A stretch of DNA of 6,739 nt from Gammaproteobacteria bacterium (GTDB lineage: Bacteria > Pseudomonadota > Gammaproteobacteria > UBA9214): the NCBI GenBank assembly GCA_030635865.1, contig DAOVYA010000078.1, forward strand, positions 1 through 6,739. The letters run 5' to 3'. The notes below the pieces were generated by a model. That model was not told the origin of the DNA. It saw nothing but the letters and a program-made list of their open reading frames with translations, and did no database searches. The translations under genes and the position numbers were made by a program. The stretch's first letter is position 1; the number at the start of each line of letters is the position of its first letter. Positions 1-5,724 of this stretch are shown piece by piece.

Positions 1-63
1 AAATCAGGTTTAGGGGTCTGCATCGTGGCGAGCAAACCAGTAATAATAAAAATTATCTCGTAT

Positions 64-83
64 AAACAGTTGGTTAACTGTTT
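64..83. promoter_or_regulatory. Perfect inverted repeat just upstream of aroQ
   Basis: AAACAGTT (64-71) and AACTGTTT (76-83) are exact reverse complements separated by four bases (GGTT), ending nine bases before the aroQ ATG. It could be a protein-binding operator, or a small RNA hairpin in the aroQ leader. The stem is AT-rich and not followed by a T-run, so it does not look like an intrinsic terminator. No regulator is recognised. A chance palindrome is possible. Confidence 0.35.
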
Positions 84-92
84 CTGGCTGTC

Positions 93-548
93 ATGAAATC
101 AATTTTGGTGCTGAATGGGCCAAACCTGAACCTGCTCGGTAGCCGTGAGCCGGAGCACTACGGTGCAACCACCCTGGAAGAAATCCTTGCCGGTCTTCAT
201 AAATCTGCGGAATCAGCCGGGGCCGGGCTTGCTGATTTCCAGAGTAATGCCGAGCATGAACTGGTTGGCGCTATCCAGGACGCGCCTGCAAAGGGTGTTG
301 ATTTCATCATTATCAACCCGGCCGCATTGACGCATACAAGCGTCGGCATAAGAGATGCCCTGCAGGCCGTGGGCATACCGTTTATTGAAATCCATCTCTC
401 GAATATTCATGCGCGTGAAGCATTTCGCAAGCAGTCCTTTTTGTCCGATATAGCCGTTGGTGTGATATCGGGGTTGGGGCCTGTTGGATACGAGTTGGCA
501 CTGCAGGCAGCACTGGATTATTTGGAGAAAGTGAAAAGTAAGAAGTGA
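93..548 (+). CDS. aroQ: 3-dehydroquinate dehydratase, type II (AroQ)
   Basis: This cytoplasmic enzyme removes water from 3-dehydroquinate to give 3-dehydroshikimate, the third step of the shikimate pathway to aromatic amino acids and folate. The 151-residue length fits the type II family, which forms dodecamers and is unrelated to type I AroD. Visible family motifs are NGPNLNLLG (residues 8-16), the active-site lid with Arg18 and catalytic Tyr23, [10 protein letters not shown] with Asn75 and His81, EIHLSN with Glu99 and His101, and Arg112. These positions are nearly those of the well-studied mycobacterial enzyme, so the protein should be active. The ATG at 93 is the only reasonable start: an in-frame stop lies at 75-77 and the first motif begins at residue 8. 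No good Shine-Dalgarno sequence precedes it. The last six residues (KVKSKK) and the stop codon are written in a 7-base tandem repeat (526-553), so the tail is probably not conserved. accB follows after 81 bases. Confidence 0.97.
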   Translation: MKSILVLNGPNLNLLGSREPEHYGATTLEEILAGLHKSAESAGAGLADFQSNAEHELVGAIQDAPAKGVDFIIINPAALTHTSVGIRDALQAVGIPFIEIHLSNIHAREAFRKQSFLSDIAVGVISGLGPVGYELALQAALDYLEKVKSKK

Positions 549-553
549 GAAGT
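526..553 (+). repeat. Heptanucleotide tandem repeat, four units, across the aroQ stop
   Basis: Four 7-base units are in register: AGAAAGT, GAAAAGT, AAGAAGT, GAGAAGT, with GT dinucleotides at 531, 538, 545 and 552. The array covers the last codons of aroQ, and the stop TGA (546-548) is part of it. An 18-base stretch (529-546) recurs exactly, in inverted orientation, at 5702-5719 between fis and purH. This marks a dispersed repeat family rather than chance low-complexity sequence. Function unknown. Confidence 0.8.
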
Positions 554-591
554 GATGGAAGTGCGGATTACAGATAAATTGCAAAGTATAC

Positions 592-624
592 GGTGCGAAT
601 AGTGCACCCTACATTTGGCAGGGT
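592..624 (+). promoter_or_regulatory. accB leader with two mutually exclusive small hairpins
   Basis: GGTGC (592-596) can pair with GCACC (604-608). ACCCT (606-610) can instead pair with AGGGT (620-624), which contains the likely accB Shine-Dalgarno bases AGGG (620-623). The two stems share bases 606-608, so only one can form at a time, and the second would hide the ribosome binding site. Both stems are only five base pairs, so this is a suggestion from sequence rather than a demonstrated switch. I see no convincing -35/-10 promoter in 549-629. Confidence 0.25.
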
Positions 625-629
625 TTAAT

Positions 630-1076
630 ATGGACATACGCAAAGTAAAGAAACTGATCGAACTGCTGGAAGAATCCCAGGTTGCCGAGATCGAGATTCA
701 TGAAGGTGAGGAGTCCGTTCGTATCAGTCGCATGCCACAGGGTGTGCCGGCCCAAACTGTTATACAGGCGGCGGCGCCCGCAATGACGGCACCACAGGCG
801 GCATCTGCCGCACCGGTACCTGCCGAGCCGGCTGTACCCGCTGGACATACGGTAAGTTCACCAATGGTGGGTACGTTCTACGAAGCCGCGTCACCAGGTG
901 CCAGGCCGTTTGTTGAGATTGGTCAACAGGTGAACATAGGCGATACGCTTTGTATCATTGAAGCAATGAAAATGTTAAACCAGATTGAAGCCGACAAGTC
1001 TGGCAAGGTAACTGCCCGGCTGGTCGAGAACGGCCAGCCGGTTGAGTTTGGCCAATCCCTGTTTGTGATCGACTGA
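630..1076 (+). CDS. accB: Acetyl-CoA carboxylase biotin carboxyl carrier protein (AccB/BCCP)
   Basis: AccB carries the biotin that shuttles carboxyl groups from AccC to the AccA-AccD carboxyltransferase, making malonyl-CoA for fatty acid synthesis in the cytoplasm. The 148 residues have the usual three parts. A conserved N-terminal segment (1-34, [16 protein letters not shown]...) is followed by a Pro/Ala-rich flexible linker (about 38-71) and a C-terminal biotinyl domain (about 74-148). The biotin acceptor is Lys114 in EAMKM. The 'thumb' loop typical of bacterial AccB is present around residues 82-91 ([10 protein letters not shown]). Length is close to the 156 residues of E. coli AccB, the difference lying in the linker. 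I chose ATG 630 because family members begin MDIRK and AGGG lies six bases upstream; an in-frame TTG at 615 would add five unsupported residues. The stop shares one base with the accC start, giving translational coupling. In E. coli AccB represses its own operon; whether that holds here cannot be seen. Confidence 0.97.
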   Translation: MDIRKVKKLIELLEESQVAEIEIHEGEESVRISRMPQGVPAQTVIQAAAPAMTAPQAASAAPVPAEPAVPAGHTVSSPMVGTFYEAASPGARPFVEIGQQVNIGDTLCIIEAMKMLNQIEADKSGKVTARLVENGQPVEFGQSLFVID

Positions 1077-2416
1077 TGCTGGAAAAGGTTGTTATAGCCA
1101 ACCGCGGCGAGATTGCCCTGCGTATTTTGCGTGCCTGCAAGGAACTGGGCATTGCTACGGTAGCGGTACATTCCGAGGCCGATCGGGATCTGAAACATGT
1201 GTTGCTGGCAGATGAAAGCGTCTGCATCGGCCCGGCACCTTCCACGGAAAGCTATCTCAACATTCCTGCCATTATCAGTGCCGCTGAAGTAACCGATGCC
1301 AGCGCCATTCATCCGGGCTATGGATTCCTGTCGGAAAATGATGATTTCGCAGAGCAGGTGGAAAGAAGCGGCTTTATTTTTATAGGCCCAAGACCGGATA
1401 CCATCCGCACGATGGGAGACAAGGTTGCGGCAATCAGGGCCATGCAGGAGACGGGTGTGCCCTGCGTGCCGGGTTCGGACGGCCCACTCACCGATGATGA
1501 CGAAGCCAACCTGGAGACTGCCCGGAAAATCGGTTACCCGATTATTATCAAGGCCTCCGGTGGCGGAGGCGGCAGGGGGATGCGCGTCGTGCATGCGGAG
1601 GCGGCGTTACTCGGGGCCATATCGCTGACCAAAACCGAGGCGCAGAATGCCTTCAATAATGATGTCGTGTACATGGAGAAGTTCCTGGAGACTCCGCGGC
1701 ATATAGAGTTCCAGGTACTTGGTGATGGCGAAGGTAATGCAATTCATCTTGGTGAACGTGACTGCTCCATGCAAAGACGGCACCAGAAAGTCGTAGAGGA
1801 AGCGCCGGCACCCGGTATCAGCGAGGCATTGCGCGATGAGATGGGTCAGCGCTGTGCAGATGCCTGCAAGAAGTTACGTTATCGTGGTGCGGGTACGTTT
1901 GAATTTCTATATGAAGACGGCGAGTTTTACTTCATTGAAATGAATACGCGCGTACAGGTTGAACACCCGGTCACCGAAATGATCACGGGTGTGGATATAA
2001 TCAAGGAACAATTATTCATTGCTGCAGGCAAGGGGATTTCCTTCAAACAGGAAGATATAAAATTCCGTGGTCATGCAATCGAGTGCCGTATCAATGCCGA
2101 GGATCCGGAAAACTTCATGCCTTCGCCCGGCAAGATCGAGTCCTACCATGCACCTGGCGGGCCGGGTATTCGCATGGATTCCCATATTTACAATGGTTAC
2201 GTTGTTCCACCCTATTATGATTCCATGATCGGAAAGCTGATTGCCTATGGGGAGACCCGCGAGTCTGCCCTGGCGAGAATACGGGTGGCCCTGGATGAAA
2301 TCGTGATTGATGGCATCAAGACCAATACTCCCCTGCAACGCGATATCGTAACCGATCCTGTTTTTATGCAGGGCGGGGCAAACATACATTACCTGGAAAA
2401 GAAACTGGGTATGTAG
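1076..2416 (+). CDS. accC: Acetyl-CoA carboxylase, biotin carboxylase subunit (AccC)
   Basis: AccC uses ATP and bicarbonate to carboxylate the biotin on AccB, the first half-reaction of acetyl-CoA carboxylase. At 446 residues it is full length (E. coli 449). The order is an N-terminal biotin carboxylase domain (about 1-114), an ATP-grasp domain (about 115-300) and a C-terminal biotin carboxylase domain (about 335-440). Key residues fall at the same numbers as in E. coli: ATP-binding Lys116 and Lys159, the glycine-rich flap SGGGGGRGM (161-169), His209, Gln237-Lys238 for bicarbonate, metal ligands Glu276 and Glu288 with Asn290, catalytic Arg292 and Glu296, and Arg338. The protein should therefore be active. 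The ATG at 1076 overlaps the accB stop by one base (TGATG), and the sequence [14 protein letters not shown] is the expected N-terminus. It is a stand-alone subunit, as in most Proteobacteria, not fused to the carrier. It is followed by a repeat-filled gap before prmA. Confidence 0.98.
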   Translation: MLEKVVIANRGEIALRILRACKELGIATVAVHSEADRDLKHVLLADESVCIGPAPSTESYLNIPAIISAAEVTDASAIHPGYGFLSENDDFAEQVERSGFIFIGPRPDTIRTMGDKVAAIRAMQETGVPCVPGSDGPLTDDDEANLETARKIGYPIIIKASGGGGGRGMRVVHAEAALLGAISLTKTEAQNAFNNDVVYMEKFLETPRHIEFQVLGDGEGNAIHLGERDCSMQRRHQKVVEEAPAPGISEALRDEMGQRCADACKKLRYRGAGTFEFLYEDGEFYFIEMNTRVQVEHPVTEMITGVDIIKEQLFIAAGKGISFKQEDIKFRGHAIECRINAEDPENFMPSPGKIESYHAPGGPGIRMDSHIYNGYVVPPYYDSMIGKLIAYGETRESALARIRVALDEIVIDGIKTNTPLQRDIVTDPVFMQGGANIHYLEKKLGM

Positions 2417-2441
2417 GGGCTTCCTGTTTAGGGGGCTTCTG
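2414..2441 (+). repeat. Short direct duplication at the accC stop codon
   Basis: TAGGGGCTTCCTG (2414-2426) is followed by the near copy TAGGGGGCTTCTG (2429-2441). The first copy contains the accC stop TAG. It may be a small slippage or insertion scar next to the repeat-rich gap; no function is evident. Confidence 0.4.
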
Positions 2442-2458
2442 ATTAATTAACAAAACTC

Positions 2459-2513
2459 CGTCATTGCGATCTCACTCTATCGTTATTGCGAAGCTACCCT
2501 TCCGTCATTGCGA
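2459..2513 (+). repeat. Three partial CGTCATTGCGA repeats at an exact 22-base spacing
   Basis: CGTCATTGCGA (2459-2469), CGTTATTGCGA (2481-2491) and CGTCATTGCGA (2503-2513) start exactly 22 bases apart. The third is the left tip of the full palindromic element that follows. The first two look like truncated tips of the same element: the first is followed directly by TCTC and the second by AGC. They may be decay or slippage products of repeated insertion. Confidence 0.65.
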
Positions 2514-2603
2514 GCGAAGCGCGGCAATCTCATGAAGCTGGCAGCGGACTTAAGGTGCCCTCATTACGAGATTGCCGCGTCACTTCGTTCCTCGCAAAGA
2601 CGG
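2502..2603. repeat. Palindromic dispersed repeat (CGTCATTGCGAG / GAGATTGCCGCG type, MITE- or REP-like)
   Basis: The left arm (2502-2531) begins CCGTCATTGCGAGCGAAGCG and ends GGCAATCTC. The right arm (2568-2603) begins GAGATTGCCGCG and ends CTCGCAAAGACGG, and is its imperfect reverse complement with small insertions. A 36-base unpaired centre (2532-2567) separates them. I recognise this type as a non-coding element found intergenically in many unrelated bacteria; its spurious translations contain peptides such as CEERSDAAI. It contains no gene. In RNA it would form a long stem-loop between accC and prmA that could protect upstream mRNA, hinder read-through, or affect prmA translation. No clear target-site duplication is visible. 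Confidence 0.8.
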
Positions 2604-2614
2604 GGGTTGCTTAG
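2599..2614 (+). promoter_or_regulatory. prmA ribosome binding site abutting the palindromic repeat
   Basis: GGGGG at 2602-2606, eight bases before the prmA ATG, is the only purine-rich candidate for a ribosome binding site. Its first bases belong to the right end of the palindromic repeat. GACGGGGG (2599-2606) can pair with CTTCCGTC (2499-2506) at the base of the repeat stem, including two G-U pairs, which would hide it when the hairpin forms. Confidence 0.45.
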
Positions 2615-3514
2615 ATGGCCTGGCTGCAGCTGTCTGTTGAAGTGCCTGCTGATCAGGCAGAGATTGCCTCTGAGGCGTTTAGTGCGGCCGGAGCCTTGTC
2701 CGTGACTGTCCTGGATGCGGGTGATGAGCCGCTGTTTGAACCGGCGCCTGGCGAAACACCGCTTTGGTCTCGTAACCGTATCGTTGCCTTGTTCGGTCCG
2801 GAAACAGATGTGGCGCAGGTGGTGGGGCATCTCCGGGATATGCTTCCTGGTGAATCAATTGTGTGTCACCAGGAACGCCTTGAAGACCGTGACTGGTCAA
2901 ATACCTGGCGCGATGGTTTCAGTGCCATGCAATTTGGCCGGCGACTCTGGGTTTGCCCGGTTGGTGAACTGCCGCCAGATCCGGCAGCCACCGTGGTGCA
3001 GATGGACCCGGGCCTGGCATTTGGTACCGGTACCCACGTCACAACAGGATTGTGCCTGGAATGGCTTGATGAACATTCACCTGCCGGAATGCAGGTGCTT
3101 GATTACGGTTGTGGCTCCGGCATTCTTGCCATAGCCGCATGCAAGCTCGGGGCGGACAGGGTCTATGCCGTGGATATAGATCCACAGGCACTGCAGGCAA
3201 CCCGGGAGAATGCATTGCGCAACGCTGTTGAAGGCAGCCTGGAGGTCCTGCTGCCCGGTGAACTGGCTACGGGTCCGGTCGATCTTGTGATGGCCAACAT
3301 TCTCGCAAATCCATTGATCGGGTTATCAGGGCAGCTTGCAGCGCGCGTGTGTACCGGCGGGCAACTCATCATGACCGGCATACTCAAGGAACAGGGCGCT
3401 GCAGTCATGTCGGCCTATCAGGACTGGTTTGATTTCGGGACACCGGTTGCACGGGAAGAATGGGTGCTTCTGGAGGGCATTAAACAACGTGATTCCCAAG
3501 TCGACGGTCATTGA
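2615..3514 (+). CDS. prmA: Ribosomal protein L11 methyltransferase (PrmA)
   Basis: PrmA transfers methyl groups from S-adenosylmethionine to amino groups (N-terminal alpha-amine and lysines) of ribosomal protein L11. The 299 residues match the family (E. coli 293). The N-terminal part (about 1-100, starting MAWLQLSVEVPADQAE) corresponds to the L11-recognition domain and linker. The C-terminal part is a class I methyltransferase. Visible motifs are DPGLAFGTGTH (131-141), the SAM-binding motif VLDYGCGSGILAIAA (161-175), the acidic VDIDP (186-190), and NILANPL (228-234), the NPP-like motif of N-methyltransferases. ATG 2615 gives the usual MxWLQ start. In E. coli prmA is not essential and heads the prmA-dusB-fis region; here the same neighbourhood is kept with one extra gene inserted. 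Translation may depend on the repeat lying immediately upstream. The 15-base gap to the next gene suggests co-transcription with it. Confidence 0.97.
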   Translation: MAWLQLSVEVPADQAEIASEAFSAAGALSVTVLDAGDEPLFEPAPGETPLWSRNRIVALFGPETDVAQVVGHLRDMLPGESIVCHQERLEDRDWSNTWRDGFSAMQFGRRLWVCPVGELPPDPAATVVQMDPGLAFGTGTHVTTGLCLEWLDEHSPAGMQVLDYGCGSGILAIAACKLGADRVYAVDIDPQALQATRENALRNAVEGSLEVLLPGELATGPVDLVMANILANPLIGLSGQLAARVCTGGQLIMTGILKEQGAAVMSAYQDWFDFGTPVAREEWVLLEGIKQRDSQVDGH

Positions 3515-3529
3515 TTACACTTTATCCCC

Positions 3530-4300
3530 ATGTTCACCTTTTGTCCGAACTGTCGCACGATATTCAGGTTGACGCCCCGCCATCTTTCCACGGCCGGTGG
3601 ATATACCCGGTGTGGTAAGTGCCGCCTGGTTTACAGCGCTATTGATTATCTTTACGAGGATTTACCCTCGACACGGGAGGCACTGGACCTGGTTCGTCAG
3701 TCCGGGGCGGACCAGACCGAAGCAGAGGTACAGGAGCCATTGGTCGATAACCAGGCCGTCAGTGCCCGTGATGACCGTGTAGCGCCGCTGCTATCGGTGC
3801 CTGCAGGCTGGTGGCATCAGGGAGGCTTGACCTTGCAGGATGTGTCCAGTGGCGCAGCAATTGTTTTCCTGGCGCTGTTAATGGCAACGCAATGGGTATT
3901 TTTTAACCGGGCTGACCTGGCCAGGGAGGAGGCCTGGCGGCCGGGCCTGGAGCAGTTTTGCAAGCTACTGTATTGCAGTCTGCCGCTGCAGGTGGATTTA
4001 TCACAGCTAGTGCTTTTAAATCGCGATGTACGTCAGCACCCCAGGGTCGAGGAGGCCTTGCTGGTTAATGCAACCCTTTCAAATAAGGCTGATTTTACCC
4101 AGCCATACCCGGTTCTTGAGCTGAGCTTCTCCGATCTGGGTGGTAACCCGGTGGCCGTGCGCCGTTTCCGCCCGTCGGAATATGTCAACGACAGTGATGT
4201 CATCAAGCGTGGAATGCAGCCTGGAGAGCCGGTTCCGGTCATGCTGGAAATACTGGATCCGGGGACAGCAGCGCTCTCATATCAGTTCGGTTTTCTTTAA
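3530..4300 (+). CDS. Zinc-ribbon / DUF3426 single-span membrane protein of unknown function
   Basis: The 256-residue protein begins with a zinc-ribbon of the MJ0042 type: CPNC (Cys5, Cys8) and CGKC (Cys28, Cys31), with FRLTPRHL between them. A polar linker (about 40-105) follows, then one hydrophobic segment (about 107-125, GAAIVFLALLMATQWVFF). The C-terminal domain (about 135-256) has the look of DUF3426, including paired cysteines (Cys144, Cys149), NATLSN and FRPSEYV. The likely topology is zinc-ribbon in the cytoplasm and DUF3426 outside the inner membrane. I recall genes of this architecture between prmA and dusB in other gammaproteobacteria such as Pseudomonas. The ATG at 3530 lies 15 bases after the prmA stop and starts just before the first CxxC, so a later start is unlikely; no Shine-Dalgarno is visible, suggesting coupling to prmA. 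No biochemical role is established, and a function in regulation or envelope sensing would be guesswork. Confidence 0.85.
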   Translation: MFTFCPNCRTIFRLTPRHLSTAGGYTRCGKCRLVYSAIDYLYEDLPSTREALDLVRQSGADQTEAEVQEPLVDNQAVSARDDRVAPLLSVPAGWWHQGGLTLQDVSSGAAIVFLALLMATQWVFFNRADLAREEAWRPGLEQFCKLLYCSLPLQVDLSQLVLLNRDVRQHPRVEEALLVNATLSNKADFTQPYPVLELSFSDLGGNPVAVRRFRPSEYVNDSDVIKRGMQPGEPVPVMLEILDPGTAALSYQFGFL

Positions 4301-4323
4301 TTTCAAAGCCCTGCCGGTACCAC

Positions 4324-4361
4324 TTTATCCCGGCGACATAAGCGGGTATTATCTGCCGTCC
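4324..4361 (+). promoter_or_regulatory. Candidate dusB-fis promoter with GC-rich discriminator
   Basis: TATTAT (4347-4352) matches five of six bases of the sigma-70 -10 box. TTTATC (4324-4329) is a weak -35 (three of six) at an ideal 17-base spacing. The bases after the -10, CTGCCGTCC (4353-4361), are GC-rich, the hallmark of promoters under stringent/growth-rate control such as the E. coli dusB-fis promoter. It sits in the only sizeable gap (4301-4400) between prmA and fis. Prediction by eye only. Confidence 0.3.
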
Positions 4362-4400
4362 TTCACTTCCGGAAACACAACAGAAAAAGATACAAATCCG

Positions 4401-5387
4401 GTGAACATAGGACCCTGGAAACTTCCGAACAAGCTGGTGCTGGCCCCCATGGCGGGGGTTACCGATCGCCCGTTCCGTCAACTCTGTCGGGACCTGGGTG
4501 CGGGTCTGGTCGTGTCCGAGATGGTGACTTCCAATTCATTGTTGTGGGGCAGTAAAAAAACACTGCGCCGTATCGACCATAGCGGAGAAGATGAACCGGT
4601 CTCGGTACAGATTGCCGGCGCCGACCCGCTGATGATGGCGGATGCCGCGCGCTTTAATGTTGATCGCGGAGCACAGATTATTGATATCAACATGGGCTGT
4701 CCAGCCAAAAAAGTCTGTAATGTCATGGCGGGTTCGGCGCTGTTACAGGACGAGCCCCTGGTTGGACGGATCCTTGATGCAGTTGTTGGCGCAGTTGATG
4801 TGCCGGTCACGCTGAAAATTCGAACCGGCTGGGATACCGGGCACAGGAACGGCCTTGCCGTGGCGCACATTGCCGAGCAGGCAGGGGTACAGGCGCTCTC
4901 GGTGCATGGACGTACCCGTGCCTGTGGTTATCGTGGCGAGGCAGAGCATGATACTGCGCGGGCCATCAAGGAGGCGGTGAATATACCGGTCATTGCCAAC
5001 GGTGATATCACCAGCCCGGAGAAGGCGCTGGAGGTGCTGCGCTATACCGCTGCAGATGCTGTCATGATTGGGCGTGCTGCACAGGGTCGGCCATGGATTT
5101 TCCGGGAGATTAATCACTTCATGAAGACGGGGCAGCATCTTCCTGGACCAGGTCCGACTGAGATTGGCGATATCCTGACCGGTCACCTGCGCAAGCTGTA
5201 TGAATTCTACGGCGAATATACCGGTGTGCGCGTGGCACGCAAGCATATCGCCTGGTACAGCAAGCGCCAGCGTAATGGCAATGTATTCCGCCAACACATC
5301 AATGAGCTGGAATCGGCAGATGCGCAGCTGAAATATGTGCACGATTATTTTGCATTACTGTCGGAGCAGCGGGTGCTGGCCGCATGA
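4401..5387 (+). CDS. dusB: tRNA-dihydrouridine synthase B (DusB)
   Basis: DusB is an FMN- and NADPH-dependent enzyme that reduces uridine to dihydrouridine in the D-loop of tRNA (U17 in E. coli). The 328 residues are close to E. coli DusB (321). The N-terminal TIM barrel carries APMAGVTDRPFR (15-26), SVQIAGADP (68-76), DINMGCPAKKV (95-105) with catalytic Cys100, Lys139 in TLKIRTGW, His169 in VHGRTRA, ANGDI (199-203) and IGRAAQGRPW (223-232). The helical tRNA-binding part follows, with RVARKHIAWY (277-286). I chose GTG 4401 because the family begins M-x-IG-x-(Y/W). The reading frame stays open far upstream into the previous gene, but no other ATG, GTG or TTG lies between 4301 and 4400. The Shine-Dalgarno is poor. 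The stop overlaps the fis start by four bases (ATGA), the classical dusB-fis pairing in which dusB translation helps fis expression in E. coli. Confidence 0.96.
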   Translation: MNIGPWKLPNKLVLAPMAGVTDRPFRQLCRDLGAGLVVSEMVTSNSLLWGSKKTLRRIDHSGEDEPVSVQIAGADPLMMADAARFNVDRGAQIIDINMGCPAKKVCNVMAGSALLQDEPLVGRILDAVVGAVDVPVTLKIRTGWDTGHRNGLAVAHIAEQAGVQALSVHGRTRACGYRGEAEHDTARAIKEAVNIPVIANGDITSPEKALEVLRYTAADAVMIGRAAQGRPWIFREINHFMKTGQHLPGPGPTEIGDILTGHLRKLYEFYGEYTGVRVARKHIAWYSKRQRNGNVFRQHINELESADAQLKYVHDYFALLSEQRVLAA

Positions 5388-5638
5388 ACGTACCGACCAG
5401 GCGGGAAAGGCGCAAACAGCCGATTCGTCGCAGCATTACTTCTGCCCTGGAGCTTTATCTTGGCGACATGAACGGCCACGACGTGCATGATCTGTATCAT
5501 GTGGTAATGGAAGAAGTTGAACCGGCTATTCTGGACGTGGCGATGCAACATGCGGAAAGCAACCAGAGCCAGGCTGCTGAAATGCTGGGGATCAGCCGCA
5601 GTACCTTGCGCAAGAAACTCAAACAGTATGGATTGTAA
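5384..5638 (+). CDS. fis: DNA-binding protein Fis, short form
   Basis: Fis is a dimeric nucleoid protein that bends DNA and adjusts transcription of growth-related genes such as rRNA operons. The 84 residues align with E. coli Fis (98) from its residue 25 onward at an offset of 13. The central dimerisation helices cover about 14-55 (SALELYLGDMNGHDVHDLYHVVMEEVEP...), and the helix-turn-helix covers about 60-82. DNA-contact residues are kept: Asn60, Arg72, Thr74, Arg76 and Lys77 correspond to Asn73, Arg85, Thr87, Arg89 and Lys90. Arg76 of E. coli is Gln63 here. The N-terminal beta-hairpin arm that E. coli Fis uses to activate DNA invertases is missing, replaced by a short basic stretch (RRERRKQPIRR, 6-16). 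Translation starts inside the dusB stop (ATGA), with no Shine-Dalgarno at normal distance, so coupling is likely. The stop TAA runs straight into the heptad array. Confidence 0.95.
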   Translation: MNVPTRRERRKQPIRRSITSALELYLGDMNGHDVHDLYHVVMEEVEPAILDVAMQHAESNQSQAAEMLGISRSTLRKKLKQYGL

Positions 5639-5679
5639 AAAAGTAAAAAGTAAAAAGTAAAAAGTAAAGAGTAAGAAGT
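5638..5679 (+). repeat. Heptanucleotide tandem array, six units, after fis
   Basis: Six 7-base units run without a break from the last base of the fis stop codon: AAAAAGT four times, then AAAGAGT and AAGAAGT. GT dinucleotides fall at 5643, 5650, 5657, 5664, 5671 and 5678. The four identical units suggest recent slippage-type expansion, and the last two resemble the aroQ-end copy at 526-553. It is non-coding. The same motif continues in inverted orientation after a 15-base centre. Confidence 0.88.
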
Positions 5680-5724
5680 GAGGTCGCTTTTTTCACCTTT
5701 TACTTCTTACTTTTCACTTCTTAC
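5671..5724. other. Inverted repeat / hairpin between fis and purH; possible terminator or processing site
   Basis: GTAAGAAGTGA (5671-5681) and TCACTTCTTAC (5714-5724) are perfect 11-base reverse complements. A longer-range alternative pairs AGAAGTGAGG (5674-5683) with CCTCACTTCT (5740-5749), also perfectly. The loop holds a T6 run (5688-5693), but it does not follow a GC-rich stem, so this is not a canonical intrinsic terminator on the + strand. The structure could still weaken read-through from fis or mark an RNA-processing site before purH. Confidence 0.4.

Noticed and set aside
65..82. LexA-type operator in the aroQ upstream palindrome
   Set aside because: LexA boxes read CTGT-N8-ACAG; here the half-sites are in the opposite order.
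1..92. Tail of an upstream gene, or a minus-strand gene starting at the ATG complementary to 21-23
   Set aside because: Frames ending at 63-65 and 94-96 are open at the edge, and the minus-strand frame has only seven codons in view; none shows a recognisable motif, so no gene is called.
615..629. TTG start giving five extra residues on AccB
   Set aside because: The family begins MDIRK, matching ATG 630, which has AGGG at a proper distance; the extra residues (MAGFN) are not family-like.
923..1594. Minus-strand open frame of 223 codons
   Set aside because: It lies antisense to accB and accC, both intact with conserved catalytic residues, and shows no domain of its own.
2459..2603. CRISPR-like array from evenly spaced repeats
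   Set aside because: Units are only 11 bases with 11-base gaps that are decayed element pieces; there are no spacers of usual length and no cas genes.
2508..2705. Small + strand open frame starting in the palindromic repeat
   Set aside because: Its N-terminus is a translation of the dispersed repeat and the rest is prmA read out of frame.
2564..2830. Minus-strand open frame ending in CEERSDAAIS
   Set aside because: This peptide is a well-known spurious translation of the CGTCATTGCGAG-type repeat; the remainder is antisense to prmA.
3518..4331. Shared CACTTTATCCC before the DUF3426 gene (3518-3528) and before dusB (4321-4331)
   Set aside because: An 11-base match is expected several times by chance in a window of this size, and the flanks differ.
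4140..4400. Upstream extension of the dusB reading frame
   Set aside because: It overlaps the DUF3426 gene in another frame, and its translation has no resemblance to DusB; homology begins at GTG 4401.
5680..5694. Intrinsic terminator from the T6 run after fis
   Set aside because: The T-run sits in the loop between the inverted arrays and is not preceded by a GC-rich stem.
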